From Acidobacteria bacterium RIFCSPLOWO2_12_FULL_65_11 (GTDB taxonomy: Bacteria; Acidobacteriota; Vicinamibacteria; Vicinamibacterales; CAVVIG01): a stretch of 46,438 nucleotides of DNA. The notes under the pieces are model-generated. The model had not been told where the DNA came from. It did no database searches and saw nothing but the letters and a program-made list of their open reading frames with translations. This document shows positions 23,693-30,765 of this stretch, piece by piece; position 1 is the first letter of the stretch; each line of letters starts with the position of its first letter. The stretch spans positions 1 through 46,438 of the forward strand of contig MELA01000072.1 in NCBI GenBank assembly GCA_001767495.1. Direction: 5' to 3'. A program made the translations under genes and the position numbers.

Positions 23693-25384
23693 ATGCACCC
23701 CGTCGACTGGACTGTCGTTGTCGCGTTCACCGTGTGGATCGTGTACGACGGTCTGAAGCGCACGAAGGACAGCCACGAGCTCTACGGGTATTTCCTCGCC
23801 AAACGCAGCATCCCGTGGTGGGCCGCCGGCCTTTCGGTGATGGCGACGCAGCTGAGCGCGATCACCATGATCGGTACCACCGGGCAGGGGTTCGCCGACG
23901 GGATGCGGTTCATCCAGTTCTATTTCGGCCTGCCGCTGGCCATGATCGTCCTCTCGGTGACGCTGGTGCCGTACTTCTACAACTCGGGTGTATACACCGC
24001 GTACGAGACCCTCGAGCGCCGCTTCGACGCCAAAACACGCAGCTTGACCAGCTTGCTGTTTCTGATCTCGCGTGGCATGTCGGTTGGCGCCGTGGTGTCG
24101 GCGCCGGCCGTCGTGCTCTCCCTCGTGCTTGGCTGGAACCTGACCGCCACGGCCTTGGCGATCACGGCGCCGGCGGTCGTCTACAGCATGTTCGGCGGGG
24201 TCCAGGCCGTGACGTGGACCGACGTGAAGACGATGGCCCTCACGGTCTTTGGCCTGTTTGCCGTCATTGCGACGGCCCTCTTCGGCCTGCCCGATGGTGT
24301 CAGCGTCGCCGACGGGTTCGCGGTCGCGGCGGCGACCGGCCGGCTCCGAGTCTTCGATTTTTCGTTCGACATCACGAATCAGTACACCTTCTGGTCGGGG
24401 ACGATCGCCGCGCTGTTCCTGTTCTGTTCCTACTTTGGGACCGATCAGAGCCAGGTGCAGCGGTACTTGACCGCGCGATCGGTCGACGAGGCGCGCCATT
24501 CGCTATTGATGAGCGCGTATTGGAAGATCCCGCTGCAGGTCATCGTGCTGCTCCTCGGCGTGCTCGTGTTCGTTTTCTACGCGTTCAACCAGGGGCCGAT
24601 GATCTTCAGCTCGGTCGCGGACCAGCGCATGCGCCAGGGCCCCGCCGCGCAGGAGTACACGGCACTCGAGTCGGAGTTCGACGCGGCATTCGCTTCACGC
24701 CGCGCGGCGGCGATAGAGCTCGCCAACGCCCGCGATGCACGTGACGCGGGGCGCCTGTCGACGGCGCAGACCGTCCTGCGCAATCAGGAAGCGGCCCTGC
24801 AGGCGGTGAGGACCAGGGCCACCGACCTCGTACGCCAGACCGACGGCACGTTCACCGATGTCAACTACGTCATTCCAACCTTCATCCTGACCGAGCTCCC
24901 CGTCGGCCTCATCGGTCTTCTGATCGTCACCATCCTGATGGCGGCGACCGACACCATCGCCGGCGAGCTCAATTCTCTCTCCACCGCGACCGTCATCGAC
25001 TTCTACAGGCGCTGGATCCGGCCGACGGCGTCCGATGCGCACTATCTCGCCACCTCTAAAATCGCGACCGGCCTCTGGGGGCTGTTCGCGTGTGCGGTCG
25101 CGGTGTGGGCGGCCGAGCTCGGCTCGCTGATTGAGGTCGTCAACCGGTTCGGATCGTTCTTCTACGGATCGATTCTGGGTGTCTTCATTCTCGCGCTCGG
25201 CTTTCCACGCGCGACCGCGAACGGCGCCTTCGTCGGTCTGATTGCCGGGATGGCATCGGTCGCATGGGCCGCAACATTTACCAACGTGGCCTTCCTCTGG
25301 CATAACGTGATCGGCGTGGTCGCGGTCCTCGTCGTCGGGATGGCGACGAGCGCCATCGATCCCACGGCACAACCACGCGGATAA
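23693..25384 (+). CDS. Sodium:solute symporter (SSS family)
   Basis: 563 residues, about 13 membrane helices. The first helix (VDWTVVVAFTVWIVYDGL), the LSVMATQLSAITMIGTTGQGFADGM sodium/substrate region and the family signature YSMFGGVQAVTWTDVKTMAL identify the SSS family. The solute (sugar, amino acid or sialate-like) cannot be told. Between helices, about residues 300-390, is a soluble insert (QRMRQGPAAQEYTALESEF ... RTRATDLVRQTDG) that is Ala/Arg/Glu-rich and likely coiled coil; it is longer than a usual loop and may contact a partner. The micropeptide lies immediately upstream, and an APC permease starts 21 bp downstream. Confidence 0.92.
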   Translation: MHPVDWTVVVAFTVWIVYDGLKRTKDSHELYGYFLAKRSIPWWAAGLSVMATQLSAITMIGTTGQGFADGMRFIQFYFGLPLAMIVLSVTLVPYFYNSGVYTAYETLERRFDAKTRSLTSLLFLISRGMSVGAVVSAPAVVLSLVLGWNLTATALAITAPAVVYSMFGGVQAVTWTDVKTMALTVFGLFAVIATALFGLPDGVSVADGFAVAAATGRLRVFDFSFDITNQYTFWSGTIAALFLFCSYFGTDQSQVQRYLTARSVDEARHSLLMSAYWKIPLQVIVLLLGVLVFVFYAFNQGPMIFSSVADQRMRQGPAAQEYTALESEFDAAFASRRAAAIELANARDARDAGRLSTAQTVLRNQEAALQAVRTRATDLVRQTDGTFTDVNYVIPTFILTELPVGLIGLLIVTILMAATDTIAGELNSLSTATVIDFYRRWIRPTASDAHYLATSKIATGLWGLFACAVAVWAAELGSLIEVVNRFGSFFYGSILGVFILALGFPRATANGAFVGLIAGMASVAWAATFTNVAFLWHNVIGVVAVLVVGMATSAIDPTAQPRG

Positions 25385-25405
25385 TCTTGAGTTAGACTTT
25401 CGACA

Positions 25406-27331
25406 GTGCCCTCTTCGTCTCCAACAGGCAAAATCGATCGACGATTCACGGACTGGTTCTTCGAGGGCACGTCCGATCCCGCTAAAGCGCAACCGTCCGT
25501 GCGGCACACGGCGCACTGGTGGAAGGTGATGTGCCTGACGGGCGTGGATTATTTCTCCACGCTCGCCTACCAGCCGAGCATCGCCTTTCTGGCCGCTGGT
25601 GCGCTCGCGCCCATGGCGACGCTGGTCCTCATCATTCTGACGCTCTTCGGCGCGCTCCCGATGTACCGCCGCGTCGCGGATATGAGCCCGAACGGACAGG
25701 GCAGTATCCTGATCCTGGAACACCTGCTGCCGCGGTGGAAAGGCAAGGTCGTCGTGCTCTCGCTGCTGGGTTTCGCCGCGACGAGCTTCGTGATCACCAT
25801 CACCTTGTCCGCGGCAGACGCGGCGGCACATCTGATTGAGAACCCGCTGGCGCCAGCCTGGCTGGATCACCAGTCGTTGCTCACCATGACACTGCTCGTC
25901 CTGCTGGGTGCCGTGTTCCTCAGGGGCTTTCACGAGGCCATTGGCCTCGCCGTCCTGATTGTCGTGGCGTATCTGAGCATCAACGTCGTCGTCCTTGTCG
26001 TCGCCGCGGGTGAAATCTGGCGGCATCCGGATGTCATCACCACCTGGCGCACCTCGCTGTTCGCCCAGCACGGCAGTCCTGGCATGATGGTGGCGATGGC
26101 GGTGATCTTGTTTCCCAAACTTGCGCTTGGACTCTCGGGATTTGAAACCGGAGTCGCCGTCATGCCGCTCGTGCGCGGCGACGAGACCGACACCGACGCC
26201 CGGCCGATCGGACGGATTCGCAATACCAAGAAACTGCTCGCGGCGGCGGCTCTCATCATGAGCGTGTTCTTGATGGCCAGCAGCATCGTCTCCGTGTTGC
26301 TGATCGAGCCGGAGGCGTTCCAGGCGGGTGGGCCTGCCGACGGCCGGGCGCTCGCATACCTGGCCCACAAGTACCTCGGATCCGCCTTCGGCAGCGTCTA
26401 CGATCTGACCACGGTGGCGATTCTGTGGTTCGCGGGCGCCTCCGCGATGGCCGGACTGCTCAACCTGGTGCCGCTCTACCTGCCCCGTTACGGCATGGCG
26501 CCCGAATGGGCGCGGGGGACGCGGCCATTGGTGACCATCCTGACCGGCATCGGTATTCTCGTCACGATCGTCTTCAGCGCCGACGTGGACGCTCAGGCCG
26601 GCGCCTACGCGACCGGTGTGCTCGTGCTCATGAGCTCGGGGGCGGTCGCGGTGGCCATCGCCGCGTGGCGCAAGCAGAGCCGGGCGGTCGCCTTCGCGTC
26701 CATCATGGTCGTGTTCCTGTATACGACCGTCACCAACATGGTCGAACGGCCGGAGGGCATCAAGATCGCCTCCGTCTTCATCATCAGCATCATCGTCCTG
26801 TCGCTCGTCTCGCGCGCCCTGCGCTCAACGGAACTGCGCGTGCTGGGTGTCAAGAACGACGAGCTGGCCCACGAGCTCCTGGAGGAGGTCCGCGGGCAGG
26901 GCACCATCAACATCATCGCGAACCGTCCAGGCCCTGGCGACAGGCGGGAATACGAGGACAAGCTGCGCGAGGCGCGCGAGACGCATCACTTGACGGCGAG
27001 CGACCCGATCATCTTTCTCGAGGTTCAGCCGGGTGATGCCTCGCAGTTCAGCGAGGTCCTGAAGGTGACGGGGATTCGGAAACACGGCTTCCGCGTGCTG
27101 CAGTGCCAGAGCCCGGCGATTCCAAACGCGATCGCGGCGCTCTTGCTCCACATCCGCAATCGTACTGGCCACATCCCGCACGTCTACTTCGGGTGGACCG
27201 AAGGCAATCCGATCACGTACCTGCTGAAGTTTCTGGCGTTTGGCGAAGGCGACACCGCCCCCGTGACGCGCGAGGTGCTGCGGCTGGCCGAGCCCGATCC
27301 CTTCCGGCGGCCCCGCGTCCACGTCGGGTAG
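25406..27331 (+). CDS. APC-superfamily permease with C-terminal soluble domain
   Basis: 641 residues from a GTG start. About 12 membrane helices span residues 30-470, beginning [41 protein letters not shown] in the middle is typical of amino-acid permeases. From about 475 a soluble domain of some 165 residues follows ([21 protein letters not shown] ... [22 protein letters not shown]), probably cytoplasmic and regulatory. The substrate is unknown. It follows the SSS symporter by 21 bp, so the two are likely co-transcribed. It is convergent with the M16 pair. Confidence 0.87.
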   Translation: MPSSSPTGKIDRRFTDWFFEGTSDPAKAQPSVRHTAHWWKVMCLTGVDYFSTLAYQPSIAFLAAGALAPMATLVLIILTLFGALPMYRRVADMSPNGQGSILILEHLLPRWKGKVVVLSLLGFAATSFVITITLSAADAAAHLIENPLAPAWLDHQSLLTMTLLVLLGAVFLRGFHEAIGLAVLIVVAYLSINVVVLVVAAGEIWRHPDVITTWRTSLFAQHGSPGMMVAMAVILFPKLALGLSGFETGVAVMPLVRGDETDTDARPIGRIRNTKKLLAAAALIMSVFLMASSIVSVLLIEPEAFQAGGPADGRALAYLAHKYLGSAFGSVYDLTTVAILWFAGASAMAGLLNLVPLYLPRYGMAPEWARGTRPLVTILTGIGILVTIVFSADVDAQAGAYATGVLVLMSSGAVAVAIAAWRKQSRAVAFASIMVVFLYTTVTNMVERPEGIKIASVFIISIIVLSLVSRALRSTELRVLGVKNDELAHELLEEVRGQGTINIIANRPGPGDRREYEDKLREARETHHLTASDPIIFLEVQPGDASQFSEVLKVTGIRKHGFRVLQCQSPAIPNAIAALLLHIRNRTGHIPHVYFGWTEGNPITYLLKFLAFGEGDTAPVTREVLRLAEPDPFRRPRVHVG

Positions 27332-27343
27332 ATAACAGCGAGA

Positions 27344-28804
27344 CTATCGTGGGATTACCGGCGCGGGGCCGAAGACATCGTCTATCGTCATCATCCGGAT
27401 CTCGCCCAGCTTGAGTGCGGCGATGCCCGGCTCGATGACCTGCCGGTCTCCAGTGATCACGAAGGCGAAGCGATTGGGCTGGATGTACCGCCGCGCGACG
27501 CGCAGCACGTCCGCCGCCGTCACGGCCTCGACGTTCGCCACGTAATTCGAGAAGTAATCCTCGGGCAGGCGGTAGACCAGCATGTTCTCGAGTTGGCGCG
27601 AGATGTCGCCGGTCGACTCGAAGTTGGCCGGATAGCGCAGGGCCACGTAGTTTTTCGCGCGCCTCAGCTCGTCGTCCGGCACCGAACGTGCGATGGCGTT
27701 CAGCTCGTTGATGAATTCCTTGAGCGCCTCGGAGGTCTTGTCGGTCTGAACGCCGGCCGCCGCGGCAAAAGGCCCGGCCGACAGGCGCATGTCGAAGGAG
27801 GATGAGGCACCGTAGGTATACCCGTTCCGCTCACGGAGGTTCAGATTGAGCCGCGAGCTGAACGACCCGCCAAGGATCGTGTTCATGACCTGAATCGGAA
27901 AGTAATCGGGCGTCGATCGCGGCACACCGATCCAGCCGATCCGAATCTGCGACTGCGGGGCGCCCGGTTTGTCGACCAGATAGATGATGCGTAGCGCGTG
28001 CTGCGGCGCATTGGGCAGTCTGGCCGGCGCCGGCGCCGGTGCCGAGGTCGTCCAGCGTCCAAAGCTCGCTTCAAGAAGCGGCAACACTCTGGCCGGCGTC
28101 ACGTCGCCGACGACGATGAGCGCGGCGTTGCGCGGTTGAAAGGCCGCGGCGTAGAACGCACGCAGGTCGTCGGTCGAGATCGACCTCAGCGTGGCGGCCG
28201 TGCCGGCGCCAGACGTTCCGTATCGATGTGTCGGCCCGTACAGAACGCGCGCGTAGGCGGTGGCGTTAATCGTGGCCGGGTCGTCACGCGCCTGCAAGAT
28301 ATTGGTCAGCCGCTCGGCGCGCAGGCGTTCGAGCTCGGCGCTGGGAAACGTCGGTCTGAGCGCGACGTCGGCCATGATCGGCAGCGCGTCGCCAAGACGC
28401 GCGACGGGGACGTGCAGCCGCACGGCCGACGAGTCGCTGCCGCTTGTCACGTCGAGATCGGCTCCGAGAAAATCGATCGCATCCGCGATCTCGAGCGACG
28501 ATCGAGCAGCGGCGCCTTCTTCGAGCATCGCGGCCGCCAGGCTCCCCACGCCGAACTTGCCCGCCGGGTCGTCGCCCGTGCCGCTAAGGACCACGAGATT
28601 GACCTGCGCGACCGGCACCTCGTGGCTCTCGACGATCCACACCGGGAGGCCGTTCGAGAGCTGTTGCTTCTGGATCGCCGGGAGAGCGAGGGAGGGTGGC
28701 GCGCCCGGCTGGGGTGGACGCGTGCGGTCCGGCGCCTGCTGGGCGACAAGCGTCGCTGCGCAGAAGATCAGCGCTGTTGCTAGTGCGAGGTGACGGGTCA
28801 GCAT
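27344..28804 (-). CDS. Exported M16-like protein lacking the zinc motif
   Basis: 486 residues with a clear Sec signal (LALATALIFCAATLVAQQA, cleavage near 22). The fold is M16: LSNGLPVWIVESHEVPVAQVNLVVLSG, then GVGSLAAAMLEEGAAARSSLEIADAIDFLGADL at the place where active enzymes have HXXEH. Here LAAAMLEEG (89-97) replaces it, so no zinc can bind in the usual way. The C-terminal half keeps YLVDKPGAPQSQIRIGWIGVPRSTPDYFPIQVMNTILGGSFSSRLN. It is the non-catalytic partner of the upstream protease, as in alpha/beta processing peptidases. Family 2 copy C sits between the two genes and ends at this gene's ATG. Confidence 0.9.
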   Translation of the reverse strand: MLTRHLALATALIFCAATLVAQQAPDRTRPPQPGAPPSLALPAIQKQQLSNGLPVWIVESHEVPVAQVNLVVLSGTGDDPAGKFGVGSLAAAMLEEGAAARSSLEIADAIDFLGADLDVTSGSDSSAVRLHVPVARLGDALPIMADVALRPTFPSAELERLRAERLTNILQARDDPATINATAYARVLYGPTHRYGTSGAGTAATLRSISTDDLRAFYAAAFQPRNAALIVVGDVTPARVLPLLEASFGRWTTSAPAPAPARLPNAPQHALRIIYLVDKPGAPQSQIRIGWIGVPRSTPDYFPIQVMNTILGGSFSSRLNLNLRERNGYTYGASSSFDMRLSAGPFAAAAGVQTDKTSEALKEFINELNAIARSVPDDELRRAKNYVALRYPANFESTGDISRQLENMLVYRLPEDYFSNYVANVEAVTAADVLRVARRYIQPNRFAFVITGDRQVIEPGIAALKLGEIRMMTIDDVFGPAPVIPR

Positions 28805-28895
28805 TAATTACTCCGCTCGCCGGGGCCCCACCCCCGGCTCGCTCTAAGACCTCACGCTCGAGCGTAGACTCTCGCGCTCGGCTGAAGGCTCAAGG
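28805..28895 (-). repeat. Family 2 repeat, copy C
   Basis: Reverse-strand reading: GCGAGAGTCTACGCTCGAGC, GTGAGGTCTTAGAGCGAGCC, GGGGGTGGGGCCCC (core 28822-28829), nine bases, AGTAA (28808-28812), three bases, then the ATG of the non-catalytic M16 gene. It is nearly co-linear with copy B. After the ATG both copies A and C read ATGCTGAC, so the conserved element may extend a few codons into the gene. Confidence 0.75.
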
Positions 28896-28897
28896 TG

Positions 28898-30256
28898 TTA
28901 CCGGTTACTTCCAGAGTCCGGGATCACGGTGAGCTCGACGCGGCGATCGAGCGGCAGGAAGCGGGCCGCCACCGCGCGGATGCCCGACGGTGACAGGGCC
29001 CGATACCGCGCCAGATCTTCGTTGAACCAATCGGGATTGCCGGTTCGAGCGAAATAGCCGTTGAGCTGGTCGGCCACGCCACCGAACCCAGCGAGGCTTT
29101 CCATCCGGTTGTAGAAAGACGCCTCGAACTGGTTGACGGCTCGCTCAACCTCATGCGCGGTCGGTGCCTCCTGCTGCAGCCGGGCGATTTCTTCGTCAAT
29201 CACGCTCAGCAGTTCCGCAATGGTATGGCCCGGGCGTGGCGTCGCGATGATTTGAAAAGACGATGAGAGCGCAGCCGAAGCCTGAAAGGCATTGACGCTC
29301 TGCGCAATCTGCATGTCGTACACGAGACGCTTGTAGAGCCGTGAGTTCTTGCCGCCGGCCAGCACGTTGGCGGCCACGTCGAGCGCCGCGTCCCCAGGCT
29401 CCATGAACCGCGGCGTCAGCCACGCGAGGTAGAGCCTCGGCAGCTGCACGCGGTCGGCGATGACCCTCCGCTGCACTCCGGTGAGCGACACGCCGGGAAT
29501 CGTCATCGGATCGATGGGGGCGCCTGACTTCACGTCGCTGAACCACTTCTCGACGAGCGTGCGCGCGGTGGCGGTGTCGAGATCCCCCGCGACGACCAGG
29601 CTGGCGTTACTCGGCGCGTAGAATGTCCTGAAAAACGCCACCACATCGTCCTGGCTCGCAGCCGTGAGATCCGGCATGTACCCGATCACCGGCCAGCGGT
29701 ACGGGTGACCTTCTGGGTAGAGCATCTCGTCGAGCACGATGCTGGCCATGCCGTACGGGCGGTTCTCGTAGCTCTGGCGGCGCTCGTTCTTCACAACCTC
29801 GCGCTGCGCATCGACCGTCTGCGGCGTCATTGTATCGAGCAGATATCCCATGCGATCGGACTCGATGAAGAGCGCCAGCTCGAGCGCGTTCGATGGGACG
29901 TTGATGTAGTAGTTGGTGAAGTCGTTGCCGGTCGACGCGTTGTTCTCGCCACCGGCCGCCTCGAGCCACGCGTCGAGCTCGCCGTACTTCATATGACCCG
30001 AGCCCATGAACATCAGGTGCTCGAAAAGGTGGGCGAAGCCGGTGCGCCCCATCCGCTCGCGCGCCGAGCCGACGTGGTACCAGGTGTTGACCGTCACGAT
30101 CGGCACGCTGTGGTCCTCGTGGATGATCACCTGGAGCCCGTTGGGCAGCGTGAACTGCGCATAAGCCACCTGAATCCGCGGCGACGGGCTTTGGGCGACG
30201 ACGGGGGTCGCCAGGACGAGCGCCAGGGCCAGAAGAACAGCGGCAGGTTTCATCAA
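28898..30256 (-). CDS. Exported M16 zinc protease, catalytic subunit
   Basis: 452 residues with a Sec signal (AAVLLALALVLATPVVAQ, cleavage near 22), so periplasmic. FTLPNGLQVIIHEDHSVPIV is followed by the zinc site HLFEH (76-80) in GFAHLFEHLMFMGSGHM, with the third ligand in VVKNERR (E158). ENNASTGNDFTNYYINVPSNALE and ERRQSYENRPYG are typical of bacterial PqqL-like processing peptidases. It pairs with the non-catalytic M16 protein downstream; the pair probably forms a heterodimer that degrades peptides in the periplasm. A single family 1 palindrome follows upstream of its start. Confidence 0.93.
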   Translation of the reverse strand: MMKPAAVLLALALVLATPVVAQSPSPRIQVAYAQFTLPNGLQVIIHEDHSVPIVTVNTWYHVGSARERMGRTGFAHLFEHLMFMGSGHMKYGELDAWLEAAGGENNASTGNDFTNYYINVPSNALELALFIESDRMGYLLDTMTPQTVDAQREVVKNERRQSYENRPYGMASIVLDEMLYPEGHPYRWPVIGYMPDLTAASQDDVVAFFRTFYAPSNASLVVAGDLDTATARTLVEKWFSDVKSGAPIDPMTIPGVSLTGVQRRVIADRVQLPRLYLAWLTPRFMEPGDAALDVAANVLAGGKNSRLYKRLVYDMQIAQSVNAFQASAALSSSFQIIATPRPGHTIAELLSVIDEEIARLQQEAPTAHEVERAVNQFEASFYNRMESLAGFGGVADQLNGYFARTGNPDWFNEDLARYRALSPSGIRAVAARFLPLDRRVELTVIPDSGSNR

Positions 30257-30293
30257 GGCTGATTCTACTCCCGAGCCACTCCTACGTACGTGT

Positions 30294-30326
30294 TGTCCGG
30301 TACGTAGTGTCCGGCTTCAGCCGGAC
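30294..30326 (-). repeat. Single family 1 palindrome between M16 and padR
   Basis: TACGTAGT precedes the core GTCCGGCTTCAGCCGGAC (30309-30326), in reverse orientation relative to most copies. A partial TACGTACGTGTTGTCCGG lies just before it, so a second degraded copy may be present. It lies between two divergent genes. Confidence 0.9.
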
Positions 30327-30369
30327 CCTTACAGGTTCGAGGCCGGATCCTCCGGACCCAACGGTCTCC

Positions 30370-30420
30370 TTGACTGTCTAGGAGAGATGCGATAGGGTTC
30401 GCCTAGTCAATCTAGGAGAG
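30370..30420 (+). promoter_or_regulatory. padR promoter and probable PadR operator
   Basis: TTGACT (30370-30375), 17-nt spacer, TAGGGT (30393-30398). Overlapping it is an inverted repeat TTGACTGTCTAGG (30370-30382) / CCTAGTCAA (30402-30410) and a direct repeat TCTAGGAGAG (30377-30386 and 30411-30420) spaced 34 bp, about three helical turns. The second direct repeat also serves as the ribosome site (AGGAGAG) three bases before the padR ATG. A PadR dimer bound here would block its own promoter. Confidence 0.6.
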
Positions 30421-30423
30421 CCG

Positions 30424-30765
30424 ATGGCCAAACAGGCAGACCTGCTGCAGGGCACCCTCGACATGCTGATTCTGAAGGCCGTGTCGATCGGCCCGCTGCA
30501 CGGCTACGGCGTCCTGCTTCGCATCCAGCAAATCTCGAAGGAGCGCCTCGAAATCCAGCAGGGCTCGCTCTATCCGGCGCTGTACCGGCTCGAGCACCAA
30601 GGTCTGATCGACAGCGAGTGGGGCGAGTCCGACAACAAACGCAAGGCGAAGTACTACCGCTTGACTGCGGCCGGCCGGCGGCAGCTTCGGGAAGAAACGC
30701 GCAAGTGGAACAAGATGACCGACATCATCGCCGGCATTCTCAACGCGCCCCCCGAGGGTGTATGA
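30424..30765 (+). CDS. PadR family transcriptional regulator
   Basis: 113 residues, one winged-helix domain: LLQGTLDMLILKAVSIGPLHGYGVLLRIQQIS, then the recognition helix and wing IQQGSLYPALYRLEHQGLIDSEWGESDNKRKAKYYRLTAAGRRQL. The C-terminal helix (REETRKWNKMTDIIAGIL) is the dimerisation part. In acidobacteria such genes precede large permeases and are thought to repress them until a ligand, often a small toxic compound, is present. Its stop overlaps the permease start (ATGA). The operator-like repeats lie directly upstream. Confidence 0.95.
   Translation: MAKQADLLQGTLDMLILKAVSIGPLHGYGVLLRIQQISKERLEIQQGSLYPALYRLEHQGLIDSEWGESDNKRKAKYYRLTAAGRRQLREETRKWNKMTDIIAGILNAPPEGV

Noticed and set aside
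24695-26368. Long minus-strand open frame (557 codons) opposite the symporter and permease
   Set aside because: Antisense to two clear membrane proteins; the translation is His/Arg/Asp-rich without any motif.
30618-30761. Upstream extension of ADOP permease 1
   Set aside because: It lies out of frame within padR, and the ATG overlapping the padR stop gives the expected prefix domain.
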